A DNA stretch of 64,000 nucleotides. It comes from Sweltsa coloradensis. Lineage: Eukaryota; Arthropoda; Insecta; Plecoptera; Chloroperlidae. The translations under genes and the position numbers were made by a program. The stretch covers positions 124,001 to 188,000 of the forward strand of contig JAMZAV010000308.1 in the NCBI GenBank assembly GCA_024449915.1, written 5' to 3'. The notes beneath the pieces were generated by a model. The model did no database searches. It saw only the letters and a program-made list of their open reading frames with translations, and was not told where the DNA came from. This document shows, piece after piece, positions 23,671 through 35,166 of the stretch. Within the stretch, counting starts at the first letter, position 1; every line of letters begins with the position of its first letter.

Positions 23671-24206
23671 ATTATTATAAGAAATAATATTTTGATTGCG
23701 CTCAAATTTCACACGAATATCAAACTTCACAAAATAAAGGTTCTGTGAAAAAAAACATTACAATCGGATAAATTATGTAGGTGTTATAACTTATAAGTCA
23801 AATAAATTTTTTTTAAATAAAAAACATCGTAAAACTGCGATTTCCATAAGAAATAATTTTTTGATTGCGCTCAAATTTCACACGAATATATAAATTTATA
23901 AAATTAAGGATCTGTGCAAAATTAATTATAATCGAATAAAGCATGTAGGTGTTATAAGTCGAAGAAAGGTTTAAAAAATCGAAAAAATCGTAAAATTGCG
24001 ATTTTCATGAGAAATAATTTTTCGATTGCGCTAAAAAATGTGGGAGTTCTAAGTTCAGAGATTTCGAAAGCCCCTAGAAAATTTCATCGCAATTGGAGTA
24101 TCGGTTTAGCCGGAATCGTGTTAACAGACACACAAAAATACAAAAAAAAACATTCCGGATTTTTTCTCCAGTGTAGTGAAATGGAATCTTCGCTTCGCTC
24201 ATCCAA

Positions 24207-24386
24207 TAACTAATAGGGTTTTTAAGTTTAGTTGGTATAAGGGCAAGTCAACTGTAAGGCCATAATGCACCACTCTAGCCTATGATAGGCTAGGGAGGCC
24301 TTAGGTAGGGGAAGAAAGGGAATGTTACCGGGTACTCAACACATGGCTCACTCACTCGTCTAACAACGACTTTGGCGTTTTCCTAG
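24207..24386 (+). mobile_element. B element, 3' half (B1)
   Basis: It directly follows A3. The sequence runs from AATAGGGTTTTTAAGTTTAG through GTCAACTGTAAGGCCATAAT, the near-palindrome CTCTAGCCTATGATAGGCTA, GGGTACTCAACACATGGCTC and ACTCGTCTAACAACGACTTT to GGCGTTTTCCTAG|T. Related copies are at 42235 and 42511, and the same terminal module occurs inside G1 and G2. Only the 3' end is clear. Confidence 0.65.
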
Positions 24387-24971
24387 TAACGGCCCAAGTA
24401 ACATTATAGTTGAAGAAAAGCATCAAAGCTAGAGTAACTTGAGAATACATAAAAGGAGAGAGCGGTAAGGTTGCGGGTAGTACATACCCCACGCGAGTAG
24501 CCCTAATGCAGGGTTCATAAGTTCGTGAACCTGATTTGCTGTTCAAACGAATCTAAAATTATTCGCTTGAGTGGAATTAACTAATAAATTTGTGTCCTTT
24601 TCATTTTTCGTTTTGATCATTGATCTTTTTTCTTTTTTTCCTTTTTTCCCTTTTTTATAATTCCCCTGTAGTTTGTATATGTTATCAAAATCATAGTCAT
24701 ACCTTTAGTGGTACTAAACATAACATTTATATTTCAAAATGTATTTGTTTCTGTCTGCAATTTTGTGATTAGTTTTCTTTAATTGTCCTCCACAGAATAG
24801 GAAAAACGTTTAATAAATCACAAACGAAATAAATTATCCAGACAATATGACGTATCAGTTCGCATCAACCTGCTGATGGGTGAGAAAGTTTTACCCGAAA
24901 ATTCGTTGTTAAGTAAACAGTGGCCTCGGTCATAAGTTTTTAATTTACGTTTTAATGGCGTATGTACTTAC

Positions 24972-25204
24972 ACAAAAATGTAGCTTGTGGTAAAGATGAT
25001 TATGGCCTTGATATCCGCCCTGACAGCTTTCGGATATGGTTTGTGAGTGATAACTTGCTCTACGAGGGCTAGCACGACGATGACTGTGCGCATCTGATGA
25101 TTATCCCACTTTCTAGTGTGAGTGTTGAACAGGTCGCACGCATCCAACGGTCGCGGGTCTGTGTTGTAGACGACCCAGAAGTTGAGAGATACAACCTCAA
25201 CAGT
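24972..25204 (-). CDS. candidate internal protein-coding exon, function unknown
   Basis: On the minus strand an open frame of 77 codons starts just after a TAA at 25205-25207 and runs to a stop at the 3' side. The likely exon ends at 24972, where the sequence reads TTTGT|GTAAGTA, a strong splice donor. A possible acceptor AG lies at 25196-25197. Codon use is unlike the AT-rich surroundings: many codons end in C or G (GTC, TAC, GAC, CTG, AAG). The peptide includes FWVVYNTDPRPLDACDLFN, then HTRKWDNHQMR, then a hydrophobic stretch IVVLALVEQVI and a second one IIIFTTSYIFV, so it may be part of a membrane protein. I do not recognise the family. No partner exon was found in the window. The polypyrimidine tract is weak and a SINE-like repeat lies just upstream, so a captured gene fragment is an alternative. 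Confidence 0.5.
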
Positions 25205-25226
25205 TTAGTTTAGTTTAATTTAGTAC

Positions 25227-25292
25227 TGACTGGCAATCGTCACTGAAGTTTTTTTCTGAGGTTTTCCTCAGTCGTGAATGCGAATGCAAGGG
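25227..25292 (+). repeat. short repeat I (SINE-like), copy 2
   Basis: It matches the reverse complement of 58548-58634: CTGGCAATC, ACTGAA, CTCAGTCG and GAATGCGAATGCAAG. It sits about 25 bp from the candidate exon at 25204. Confidence 0.55.
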
Positions 25293-25449
25293 ATTGAGTC
25301 CACTTAAACAGCTCTCGGATATCCCGTCACAATCGTCCTAGCCGCAACATACCTATTAGAACCTGGTTATATCTATTAGTAACATACCACAATCACTCAC
25401 TTATCTTTTGAAAGAAACTTTAATAGAACCGGAATTTGTTATTTAACAA

Positions 25450-26151
25450 CTAGGAAGCTTCGCAAACGCTTTTTCTGGCGCGTTGTTGGATGAGCGTAAT
25501 TGGTGCATTGAGCTGCCATGAGTTATGCAGATTTTCTGTTGTTCTGTGAAAAAATCATTACAATGGGATAAAGAATGAAGGTAAGTCGTAGAAATGTTTT
25601 AAAAACGAAAAAAGCGTAAAATTGCGATTTTCAAGAGAGATAATTTTTCGATTGCGCTCAAATATCACACGAATATACTAATTCATAAAATTAAGGTTCT
25701 GTGAAAAAATCATTACAATCGAATAAAGCATGTAGGTGTTATAAATCGAAGTTTTTTTTTAAAAAAGCGTAAAATTGCGATTTTCATGAAAAATAATTTT
25801 TCGATTGCGCTCAAATTTCACAGAAATATATTAATTCATGATATTAAGGTTCTGTGAAAAAATCATTACAATCAAATAAAGCATGTAGGTGTTAGAATTC
25901 GAATACATTTTTTTTAATAGAAAAAATCGTACAATTGCGATTTTCATGATAAATAATTTATCGATTGCGCTCAAAAACGTGGCAGTTCTGAGTTTAGAGA
26001 TTTTGAAGACCTCCAGAAAATTTCATCGCAATTAGGGTATCGGTTTGGCCGGAATAGTGTTAACAAACACACAAATACAAACAAACATTCCGGATTTTTT
26101 TCTTCGGTGTAGTGAAATGGAATTTTCGCTTCGCTCGCTACGCTCATCCAA
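25450..26151 (-). mobile_element. Helitron-like element A4
   Basis: A complete-looking copy opens A|CTAGGAAGCTTCGCAAACG and ends TCGCTCGCTACGCTCATCCAA. It has about three central monomers (GCGTAAAATTGCGATTTTCA at about 25614 and 25767 and a variant near 25927). The subterminal inverted pair GTTGTTGGATGAGCG and CGCTCATCCAACAAC is exact over 15 bases here. The base next to the 5' end is G rather than the A seen at most other copies. Confidence 0.75.
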
Positions 26152-29100
26152 CAACTCACGTCTTCATACAAATGAATTAACCACAACTTTCTCTTAATTT
26201 TCTTTAGTCAAAAGTTTTATGAATATTTTCAAAAGTTGCAGAAGCTACTTGTTTTGGCTTCATTGTACTCCAAAGAGCAATATCCTTCTTGAGAATAACA
26301 TCAGGGCAATGCAATTCGTCGTTCCGCGCGCCAAACCTGTATTCTAACGAGCTAATCATGTTGCAAACACTGTTGTATACTATGTTTATGTTAGCGTAAG
26401 TTTTAGTATCTGTCTTAGCAGCACCATCTTCAAAGAACTGTGCCCACCGTTCGGAAAGATTGACAAGCCCGCACCAAAATTTGCACTGATGTTAGTACTG
26501 GAAATACGGTAAATTAAACTAAAGTTACCAACCAGACAACAAAAACCACTCGCGCGGGCAAACTCACAACATAATTTTTGTGCGATAATTATTGCCACTT
26601 GATAATCAATGCTTCTTTTCCGTAAATATCACCAAAATGCTGAAAACTACGTTCCAAATTAAATTAATGGGAATGTGTGTAATTGTCAACGTCCATTTAG
26701 ATGTTTACACTTTCGTAGATAGTAGCTCTCGGCGACTTTAACCCACGCAACCACAGCATATGTGCCCAGAACTGCGCAATGAGGGCAAAGTAATTGCTTC
26801 ACAAAGTACATGATGGAACCACCTCAAATAATATTACAGCGTTCCTTCATTATGCTTAAATTTAATTAATTATTCCTTAATCTAACGCCCAAACCCACTA
26901 TGACAGAAAAATGTCACGTTGCTAGAGTAATAAAATTCTCTAGACATAATATAAATTTGTTTTTCATTCAATTGCACTCAAATCGAAAATATGTATTTGT
27001 TCTTATACGGCTGGACTATAATACCAACATGATACCACTCAACAATCTCTCTATCGGTAATCTTAAAAAATATTTATCGTGACAAATAAATTTATTGTTT
27101 CATATTAACACGAGAAGAATATTATTAATGTGTGACATAAAAACAGTTTATTTATAACCTCAAAAAACTAGTTATAATGCTTTCGTTCTCAGCCTGGTGC
27201 TTAATGACCCGGCACCTCCACCAAATATACCAATTTGGAGGAATAGTATTTTATAGTACGGGGTACACGGCATCTCCACCACACTTGCGCATTTCGAACC
27301 ATATATTTGAGTAAAGACATGAGATTTTCTTAGAAATTTGAGTTAAAATGTGTATTAAACTTATATATCAAATACAAAACAATAAACTTGTTTTCGCTTT
27401 CACGAAAATGTATGTTTTTGTTTAATATTTATCGAGTCCAAATATCGACATCGAAAACATTTTCAGATCGACAATTTTGACCCTCACAAAATTTAACAAC
27501 TGTTCTCAAAACACGTTTTAATTATATGCAGACAAAATTATTGATCCTTGGTGAACGAATTTACATCCATCTCTAAATAACGTATTTAAAAAGATGTACA
27601 TTATATCCAAAGAATTGCCATCAAAAGTACAGTGTAGTTGAGAAAAGACCAGAAAAAGTGCAAGTAATGGGACCAAAAGTAAAACAAAAAACATAAAACA
27701 TATTTCGAAAGTGTATGTGATGCAAGTACTTTGCTACGTAAGTGCCTGGAGACGACTCGTTTGCCATGTGACAACCTCACTTGACAGAAACGCAAAGTTG
27801 TTGTTTTTGTTGTAGTACAAATTCTGACACATAAAATATGACGTGCAGAACTTCATGTGACAAAGAATGATGTAGGCATTTTCAATTTCACCTCAACGCG
27901 TGCGCTATTTTAAATATTCATCTCCCTGTTGTTTAAGCCTTCTAACTGTTTAAATTTAGTAGAATAGAGGTATTCTGCTGTTGAGATGACTAGGAAATTA
28001 CTGAACAAACAAGAAGTCCCAGGGGTAAAGGTGTCATCCGAGTATCCTTTCAGTTACCGTGTCAGCCAAAGAACAGTTAGACTTAACGGAGGGGAAATTA
28101 CAATTCGCAGAGAAAGCGAATGTGGATCGAATTCTGTGCGTTGGATCGCATGTGCCCCCTTAACAAATATAACTACGCCAACCAAGGAAATGAACGGCCC
28201 TGGTGGATTCTAACACGCAAATTATTCACACCGACAAAAACCTTTGATCATGGAATGGAAAGGTGCAATCATATTTCTTTGTGGGAGAGAAAAAAATACA
28301 CAAAGAACCGTTTTAGTAGGAACAGTAATTCATAATCCTTTTCGATGGTTATTTCCTAAAAATTGTAAACACGACCATGTCATAACTAATCACCCTCCTG
28401 CAATTTCCGTTGTGCGTACACGATTACTGACTAATTCGCTTGGGCGAGCCTTCTTTTTAACATGAACTCTCCGTTGTAACTGCTTTAGGAAGAATAATAA
28501 TCACGCAAACTAACTTCCTAGCTCTTTTCGCGCCTAAATATTCACAAACGTTTCAAAGGAAAGTGGTCTTTTTCGACAAAAAAAACATAAATATTTTGAG
28601 TAACTACTAACTCTGAACCATGCTCAATTTAAAAAATTAAAAATTAAATTCAATAATACATTTCGATTTGAGCAATGTTGTTAAAATATAACTAGAATGG
28701 CCCCTAGGGATTAAAACAAAAGAAGCAAAGTTAGAATTTCTGAAAAAAAAAATACAAATTTTACACAATAACCAGATAAGATGTTACGAAAACTCTTCAC
28801 TGAAAAAGTAGGACCGTTGCTATTTGGTGCTCCTCGGTAAAACTGGGAATCGCTTTGTTGTTGTAATCATTATGACTTGAGTTATCAACGACATGTTAAA
28901 TATTTTACATGCATTCTTTTTACAGTTTACACTTTTACTTTTAAAAAATCCAAGATAATTTCAATGTTATTAATATTGTTTTAAAGAATATTAAATGATC
29001 ACGCTCCTCGTAACGCAAATAAATTTTTGAAAAACATTCAAATCGATTTGAACAAATCGTTACAAAGATAATTATTATCATTAACTCTGATGGCTAACAT

Positions 29101-29528
29101 CCCATCTAAATTTCTAGTCTTGTGAGATCGAAACTACTTGATCGACTAAACTCCGTGTATAAATCGTGCGGTAGAAACTCAATAAACTACGAAAGACAGT
29201 TTAAAACGGCCATTAACAAATCAGAAAGTCGTACAAACGGTCTGAGGTAGTTTACTAAAAGATCCAACACCCGATTTATATACGTATGTTGGTCAATGGA
29301 GTTGAACCACTTTGACTCGGAAACAGAAAAGGAAGATGAAATCAACCATTTTCATTGCAAACCAAAACTCTGAATCTTTATATTTTTTATGGTCTAAGTA
29401 GAGCTTGTCCGAATGTAAAACCCTGATGAAAGTACGGGACTACCAAAATCAAGAAGCAAGCCAACTGTTGATGAACATATTGTCAAAGAAGAACAAAAAT
29501 CTAATGGCGCCGTGCATTGAAATCGTTA
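26152..29528. other. unique AT-rich DNA, no gene seen (one F fragment inside)
   Basis: Apart from the F fragment at 27201-27250 there is no recognised repeat. Open frames of 60-75 codons, including three overlapping ones at 27986-28465, lack motifs and codon bias. Confidence 0.4.
27201..27250 (+). repeat. dispersed repeat F, small fragment
   Basis: Only the ATGACCCGGCACCTCCACCA block and the TTGGAGGA block that normally follows are present. Confidence 0.45.
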
Positions 29529-29600
29529 GTGGAGGTGCCGAGTAGAGGAAATGTCCCCTTTAACAATTCAAGCTCCGCCCCTTGACCCCAAAGGGCGTTA
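29529..29600 (-). repeat. dispersed repeat F, small fragment
   Basis: On the plus strand it reads GTGGAGGTGCCGAGTAGAGG, then CTCCGCCCCTTGACCCCAAA. This matches the middle of the F copies at 34334 and 41940. Confidence 0.5.
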
Positions 29601-31748
29601 AAATTATTCCGTATTATCTTCGATAACCGGATTGTATGATTATAAAAATGCTTTGCTCCATTTTAATAAACAAAATCTAAATTCGCAAAACTGCAATTTA
29701 AAAATAGAACAAAATAAATAATAATACTTTTGTCATCAAATCAAGTGTGATATTCAAAGTCGGCGTGATTCGTAAATCTATTTTTTTTACATATGGTTAA
29801 ACTTTAAACCCGTTTTAGGGATCTGTATTACTTTGTGAGTATTATTTTGTATCGTAATTCTGAACTGTTAGTTAATTATGCTGTTTGTATTATTGTGTAT
29901 CAATTGATATACACCCACTCGAACAAGAACTTAATTTTGTGAACAAAACTTTCAAAAGCTAGGATCAATGTTAAAATTGTTTTGGAGAAATGAACATAAC
30001 CATATTATATTTGCTGAAATGTGAGCAAAAACGTATTCCAGATAGGACAAATCATACGCACGTGTTGACCTTCAAACTCTTTTAGTGCCAAAATTTTGAT
30101 TTCGTGTGAAGAAGATTTCAAGTTTGACGTTATATGCCAAAAGTGCAAAAACAAAAAATCCAAACATTCTTGAAAGGTAAAAATAGGAAAAAATATCCAA
30201 ACTTTCAAAAACATTTGTTTCCAAAAGTGTGCTTGGTAGTTAAAATTGGTAGTGGTAGTTTGCCGTTCAGGCCGATAAACGTAAGCACCAAAGGGGTGCA
30301 AAGATAAATTCAAACTGTTTCTGGGGTAGATAGCGCAACACTTATGACTGTGGGCGTCCTCAATGGTTGGGTTGTGCACAGGCCGGGCGCTCGAGGCCTG
30401 TAGCAGACATGGTTTCTGCGCTTTACCTATCTCGAGGCGGCACATTATCGTAGATGTCATTATAATGGGACAAGCAATGGCACCACATACACTGCTACAT
30501 TTAGAAAAGAAACGTCGATTCCATTCAAATTTATGTTGTATTTTCATTTCCATTCTTGAATTCATTTTTCCCATGCAAATATACAAACACGTTGTTTTGT
30601 AATAGTTAGTAAGTGGGGTTTTAGGGCACACAACAGAAACGTTATCAGTGCAATAAGGATAAAAATAACTCGATGATAATTTAATTCATACATAACCAAA
30701 TCATTCAAGAATATACATATAAACTACTTCAAAGAAATATATATGTGGGAAGCCCACCTAATGGAAAGCTCCAATGTTAAATGTAACAATACAACAAAGT
30801 TTCAATCGGCGATAGATTATGAGCAGATTATTATTAATATTACTATTGTTTACCATACTCACCCTTCAGAGTGAATATAAAATAAACTAACAGCGAGTAA
30901 CGAGCAAACAGATGCGAATGGTAAGAGAGCCATACCTGGAATGAATATTGAAGCACAGCATGGCGTTAATATAAAATAACAATACCAACGAGATGCTGTC
31001 GGGTTGCACTAATAATAGTTTGCTAAATGAACGGCGCGGTTCCCTCCTAAAATCACAACCTGGAAAGATAGTCTGGAAGTTATCCTGTGTTTTCAACAGG
31101 ACAAGATGGAATTTACAGACGTGAATTTCGTATTCCGAGTTCCCCGTTAACGATCAAATCCTTTCTTTCTTCATGGCATTAGGAAATTATTCTTCGTTCG
31201 TGTTCTCTCGATTTCGCCTGCAGGTGTTCCGAAATGAAATGGCGTGTAAGAGATGCTGTCTGCTGCTATCGTCCGCCGACATTTGCCAACGACGGAGTTC
31301 AAAAATGTATCTTTTGAAACAAAATAATACTCTGGATATTTCGAAAGGGAAGATTATATTGTGAAGCTTTAAATTCATTTCATTTCATTTTATTCATTTC
31401 AAAACATTTCATAATTTTATCCCAGTGAAACAAATATTAATTTTGTATCTTCCATTTTAATCTAAAGTTAAATGAGATGTGTTGTAAGCTGTTACTGACA
31501 CTTCCTTAAGCGTGAATTCCATTTTCAATAAATACAATGTCGCATGGCTGTTATTAAATAAAAAATGCAATAAACGTGAAATGAACATAAATTGTTAATT
31601 ATATTAATAAATTTGGCATATTTACGTTAGAAATGTTTTGTGTTCAACCATATTTTGTTTTTAATTGGATTAGTATCAGAATGTATAAAACAGTAAAATA
31701 TTTTAGGAGTTGGTATACGTTCGTTACGAATATATTTTCTTGTTAAAA
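29601..31748. other. unique DNA with the longest unassigned open frame
   Basis: A 208-codon frame (30005-30631, minus) crosses a GC-richer patch at about 30240-30480. It has no domain or signal that I recognise, and the second half is Phe/Leu-rich. A second, weaker candidate is the stretch after a pyrimidine-rich CTGCAG at about 31221, open on the plus strand to 31364. Neither is strong enough to call a gene. Confidence 0.3.
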
Positions 31749-32119
31749 CTAGGAAACGCTCAGTTGGACGCGTTGATAAGCGAGCACGTGCTATAGCTAG
31801 ACCCAAATTGCAATTGCCATATTCGTGACCGGACGGACATTCTAAATGATTTGTCCACCTCAGATTTTGTCGCCATTTAGTTTGAAAAAAAAACTTTCGA
31901 TTAACTTTAATGTAACTTTTTAACTTTTTGAACGATTTTGCCACAAAACTAATGGCATTCAATCGGGAACGAAGCTTGCGGATGGTCAAAATTTCAACTC
32001 GATCCGAGCCTCCGTTCGAACGTTATGGCGAGACATACAAAAAACAAAAAAAAAAAAAAAAAACCAGTGACTATTTTTTCCGGCAGAGTCAAATGGAAAC
32101 GCTCGCTTCGCTCGCTTAA
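31749..32119 (-). mobile_element. Helitron-like element C1
   Basis: On the plus strand it opens A|CTAGGAAACGCTCAGTTGGA with the hairpin AACGC...GCGTT (read on minus) and the ATIR TTGATAAGCGAGCACGTGCT. It ends GGAAACGCTCGCTTCGCTCG and CTTAA. The inner part has ATTCGTGACCGGACGGACAT, CATAACG-type sequence around GTTCGAACGTTATGGCGAG and a poly-A run of about 18 bases. At 371 bp it is the short form of the element at 48355. It is non-coding. Confidence 0.75.
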
Positions 32120-34333
32120 CTATCAGCTATCTCAAAGGTAAAAACCCTAAGGTAGTTATAATTCCTACCAATGTACAATTTGATTTGTTTTTGATAAAGC
32201 AATTATCTGAACACATTTCTACCGCAATTCAGTTCTTTCTTGCTTGTTCTTACTGACATTGCATTCTTAATATCATGCAACCAAACACTGTATGATCACA
32301 TCTTGAATGTGTTGTTTTAAAATAAACTTTGATCTACGCCAACTGAATTTGATTTACAAATATTTCACCTCTGCCTTAGAACACAAGTGAAACATTGTTT
32401 GCCACACCGTTTTGTATGTCAACATAAGTATTATAATACATTTGATACAGTTAGACATTATTTTAATCAATTAATCATAAAATAAAATAATGTAGCCAAA
32501 CGATCCAAGTATGTTTAACACTTTGTTTGTCATTGTATTGTGTGCTTTAAGTTTGTTTTGACTCGTTATTAAGTATTATTTAATTTTGTTGATTCAATTG
32601 CGTATTTATGTTGTGCAGACGTATTGTTTTAATTTATAGTTGGCGCATGTAGTATACATAATGTTGTAAACGGTTGCCTTGACCAGGGATATTTTGTCCC
32701 CTATTCAGGTTACTAAAAAAACAGTATAAATTATTGTGACTAGTGAATGTTTTTATATAAAGATAATTAATTAAAACAATCACATTATACGTGATTTAGC
32801 TGGAAAAAATCAGTCAGGATTGCCAATGTCGACATCAAACCAGTGACCTTTGAAAAGGAGTCTTGAAGGGGGGCCACCCTATCTCTACCTCGACATAGAC
32901 AAATAAGACGCAGTATTTCAACACAGCCGAGAAAAAAATTCCACTTCCCGTCATTAAATTGATTATCTTAGCATTTTCCATTGAGATTTCCCTTTATAAA
33001 TTTTTCTCGCGACTTGAGGCGGGGAATTGAAATTATCTACGGGTAATGTATTCCAGGTCTCGCTGGCAGAGTGTGAAGGTGGTGATGGGGGAAAGGGGAT
33101 AAGTTGTAATTGTATTTGGGGTTCGTTACATTCCCCCCGTCTTTGCACTTATCAACGGTTGCTGGACTGTAATCCTGTAAATCCCAGTAGCTCCTGTCAC
33201 GCGAGGCCAGCTTTAGTCCGGCCGGCCCGCCATCACTTACAATAGAACCATGCTATCTTTAACACCACGGGAATTAGTGCTCTACCCCCAAATAACAAGA
33301 CCTTTAATCGGTAGGACAACATGATCTGCTCCTTGAGACAAAGCCTCGCCGCATCGCCACGCCTTGAGGAAACTTGATTAATCTCGGCGTTATTTAATTA
33401 ATTTACATTGTTTTTATTGCTTGATGCCACACTCGACGGCTAGATCATAGGTCAACGACCACATACGATAGGCAAAACTGTGTGATAATCAGCCCTGGGC
33501 TTAAATGGGCAACTTGAAAAATTGTCTTTAATTATCATAGGCCTACATTTGCTAAAAAAAAAAAAGTACCGTATTTAGTCTACCTACTCAGTCACGTAAC
33601 TGATTTTGACTGAGAAACATTGTTCAAATAGAGTGATTAATTGTCAGGTTTTGCCACTACCTTGTGCATAGTTTTCCATAGATAGAACGTCAACTTTTTG
33701 TAAAATCGGGCTAAATTGAGTTTACATCAGTACAAAAGAAAGTAGTTTTCTTGTTTGGTGATTATAAAACTAGGACAAGTATGTAAACATAATAGAGTTA
33801 TACATGCATAGTTTTCATCAAAATTTATATAGCCAAAATTAGTTTCGAGTTGTTCGATGAAGGTAAGTAAAAACAATACAGAAGATTAGTGTAATCTGTT
33901 GAAGTAACAAGCAAGTCAACAAGAAGCTTGATCAAATCTACCATCTAGTAACTATATAAAGCTACAGTTATTAGTTTGAAAGCTTTAACTCAATCACAAA
34001 TTGATTCAATTAAATAAAAAATCTACTGAAAGTGTAAAGATAAAACCGGTTTGGAAGTGGCATAAAGTGATTCATACAATTGAAATTATGCAATGCACGT
34101 GTTCTGCAACTATCATCATAACAATAAAATGTTGAACATATTAACATACATCGTAAAGTTTCAAGTTCGATTCCCAGCATCGGACGTTCCAGATCAATGT
34201 CTTCCGACATTAGATTCCCAAGTTTCCAAGGAATTAGTAAATAAACATTCATCATGCATAAATTTAAAATAACAAAATTACACATACTATGACAACCTTT
34301 TAAAACAAGCGCAGGCATGAGTGTACCCAAAAT
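32120..34333. other. unique DNA; possible conserved non-coding patch
   Basis: The stretch 33020-33440 is less AT-rich and mixes GC-rich blocks (GTCCGGCCGGCCCGCC) with homeodomain-type sites (TTGATTAAT, TTTAATTAATTTACATTG). That composition would suit a regulatory element, but nothing in the sequence proves it. TAGGCCTA occurs at 33538. Confidence 0.3.
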
Positions 34334-34594
34334 AGGGGGCAAAGTTTACCGTTGTACAAAGTTGTAGTATTTAACATTTTTGGTGGAGGTGCCGGGTTGG
34401 TGAGAATCTCTGTTTCTAGGTCAGCTCCTGTAACTCCCAGGGGCACCAGAACTCTCGCCATCATCCTTGTTGAAGGGAAATGTTAAAGTAAAACACGTGT
34501 CAATCAGGGGTCATGTTCGGTTACTGGCACGTGACTCACGCTCACACCGACATACGGACAGAAAAATATGAATAATAGTCGGCTTCGCTTTCCG
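34334..34594 (-). repeat. dispersed repeat F, copy 7
   Basis: Minus copy. On the plus strand it has GGGGGCAAAG, GTGGAGGTGCCGGGTTGGTG, CATCCTTGTTGAAGG, CAATCAGGGGTCATGTTCGG, CACACCGACATACGGACAG and ends GTCGGCTTCGCTTTCC. The order is the same as in the copies at 41940 and 8313. Confidence 0.7.
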
Positions 34595-34856
34595 AAATTG
34601 TTACCGAGGAATACTCGCTGTAGGGTACACATCAATTTACCCAACGCTCCTTTGCATGTTGCAAGTTTTTAGTGTTTAAAGGTTGGGTACTTTTTTGGGA
34701 ATAAATATTCAAGGGCAGGTAGGATGACACAATCACAGCATTTGCCAATGCAATAATAGTTGGATACTCATTAAAAAAGCTGATGACTCGATTACTAAAC
34801 ACTGGAATCGAGCTATCAACCTCTTATATATGTATAATATATATATATATGTTTTT
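34595..34856. other. unique DNA with a TA microsatellite
   Basis: A TATATATA-type run lies at about 34826-34850, directly before the Penelope-type inverted repeat. No gene is seen. Confidence 0.5.
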
Positions 34857-35166
34857 AGAGATTTTCGTGGCCGATATGTATAAATGTACTCGGTTTTTCG
34901 GCCGACGTTTCGATGGGATTTCACCCATTATCTTTGCAATGACTTTCATTGAATTGTATTAATTCGTCATGCGTGCAGTGATTTCTTTTGTTGAATTTTG
35001 TTGATTTTTCTCTTTAGTTTTGTTCTGTAGTTATCAATAGTTATTGAGTAGTTTTCGTTTTTAATATTTTAAGTTGTATTGGCCCTGAAGATGATGGGTG
35101 AAATCCCATCGAAACGTCGGCCCAACGAAAATATACGTGGCATTGAAACCGTAAAACCGAGTACAT
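34857..35166. mobile_element. Penelope-type inverted terminal pair, non-coding
   Basis: Two inverted copies of one terminus face each other. The left arm (34857-34937, minus) and the right arm (35081-35166, plus) both contain ATGGGTGAAATCCCATCGAA, ACGTCGGCC and AAACCGAGTACAT. The roughly 140 bp between them has no coding capacity. Motifs of the form CTGAAGATG...GAAACGTCGG are known from the pseudo-LTRs of Penelope-like retroelements, where they form hammerhead ribozymes. I infer that this is an end fragment or a non-autonomous derivative of such an element. Confidence 0.55.
35081..35122 (+). ncRNA. hammerhead-ribozyme-like motif
   Basis: Stem I can form from GGCC on both sides. The core CTGAAGA fits CUGANGA. 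Stem II is GATGGG and CCCATC closing a short loop. GAAA follows, then C-GTC with a minimal stem III, and cleavage would fall after GTC. One extra T lies between the core and stem II, which is a deviation from the textbook fold. The inverted copy at 34900-34937 has CAAAGA in place of CTGAAGA and should be inactive. Confidence 0.5.

Larger units (their letters stand above)
22864..24206 (-). mobile_element. Helitron-like element A3, split by a LINE
   Basis: It opens with A|CTAGGAAGCTTCGCAAACG and GGCGCGTTGTTGGATGAGCG and ends CGCTTCGCTCATCCAA|T. Its central monomer array is interrupted by a foreign 713-bp insert at 22958-23670. Without the insert the element is about 630 bp, with two to three monomers. 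The insert duplicated ATTATTAT of the host element, so A3 was in place before the LINE arrived. Confidence 0.8.

Noticed and set aside
31627..31989. 120-codon minus-strand open frame
   Set aside because: It lies across the border and body of element C1 and is not conserved in frame in C2.
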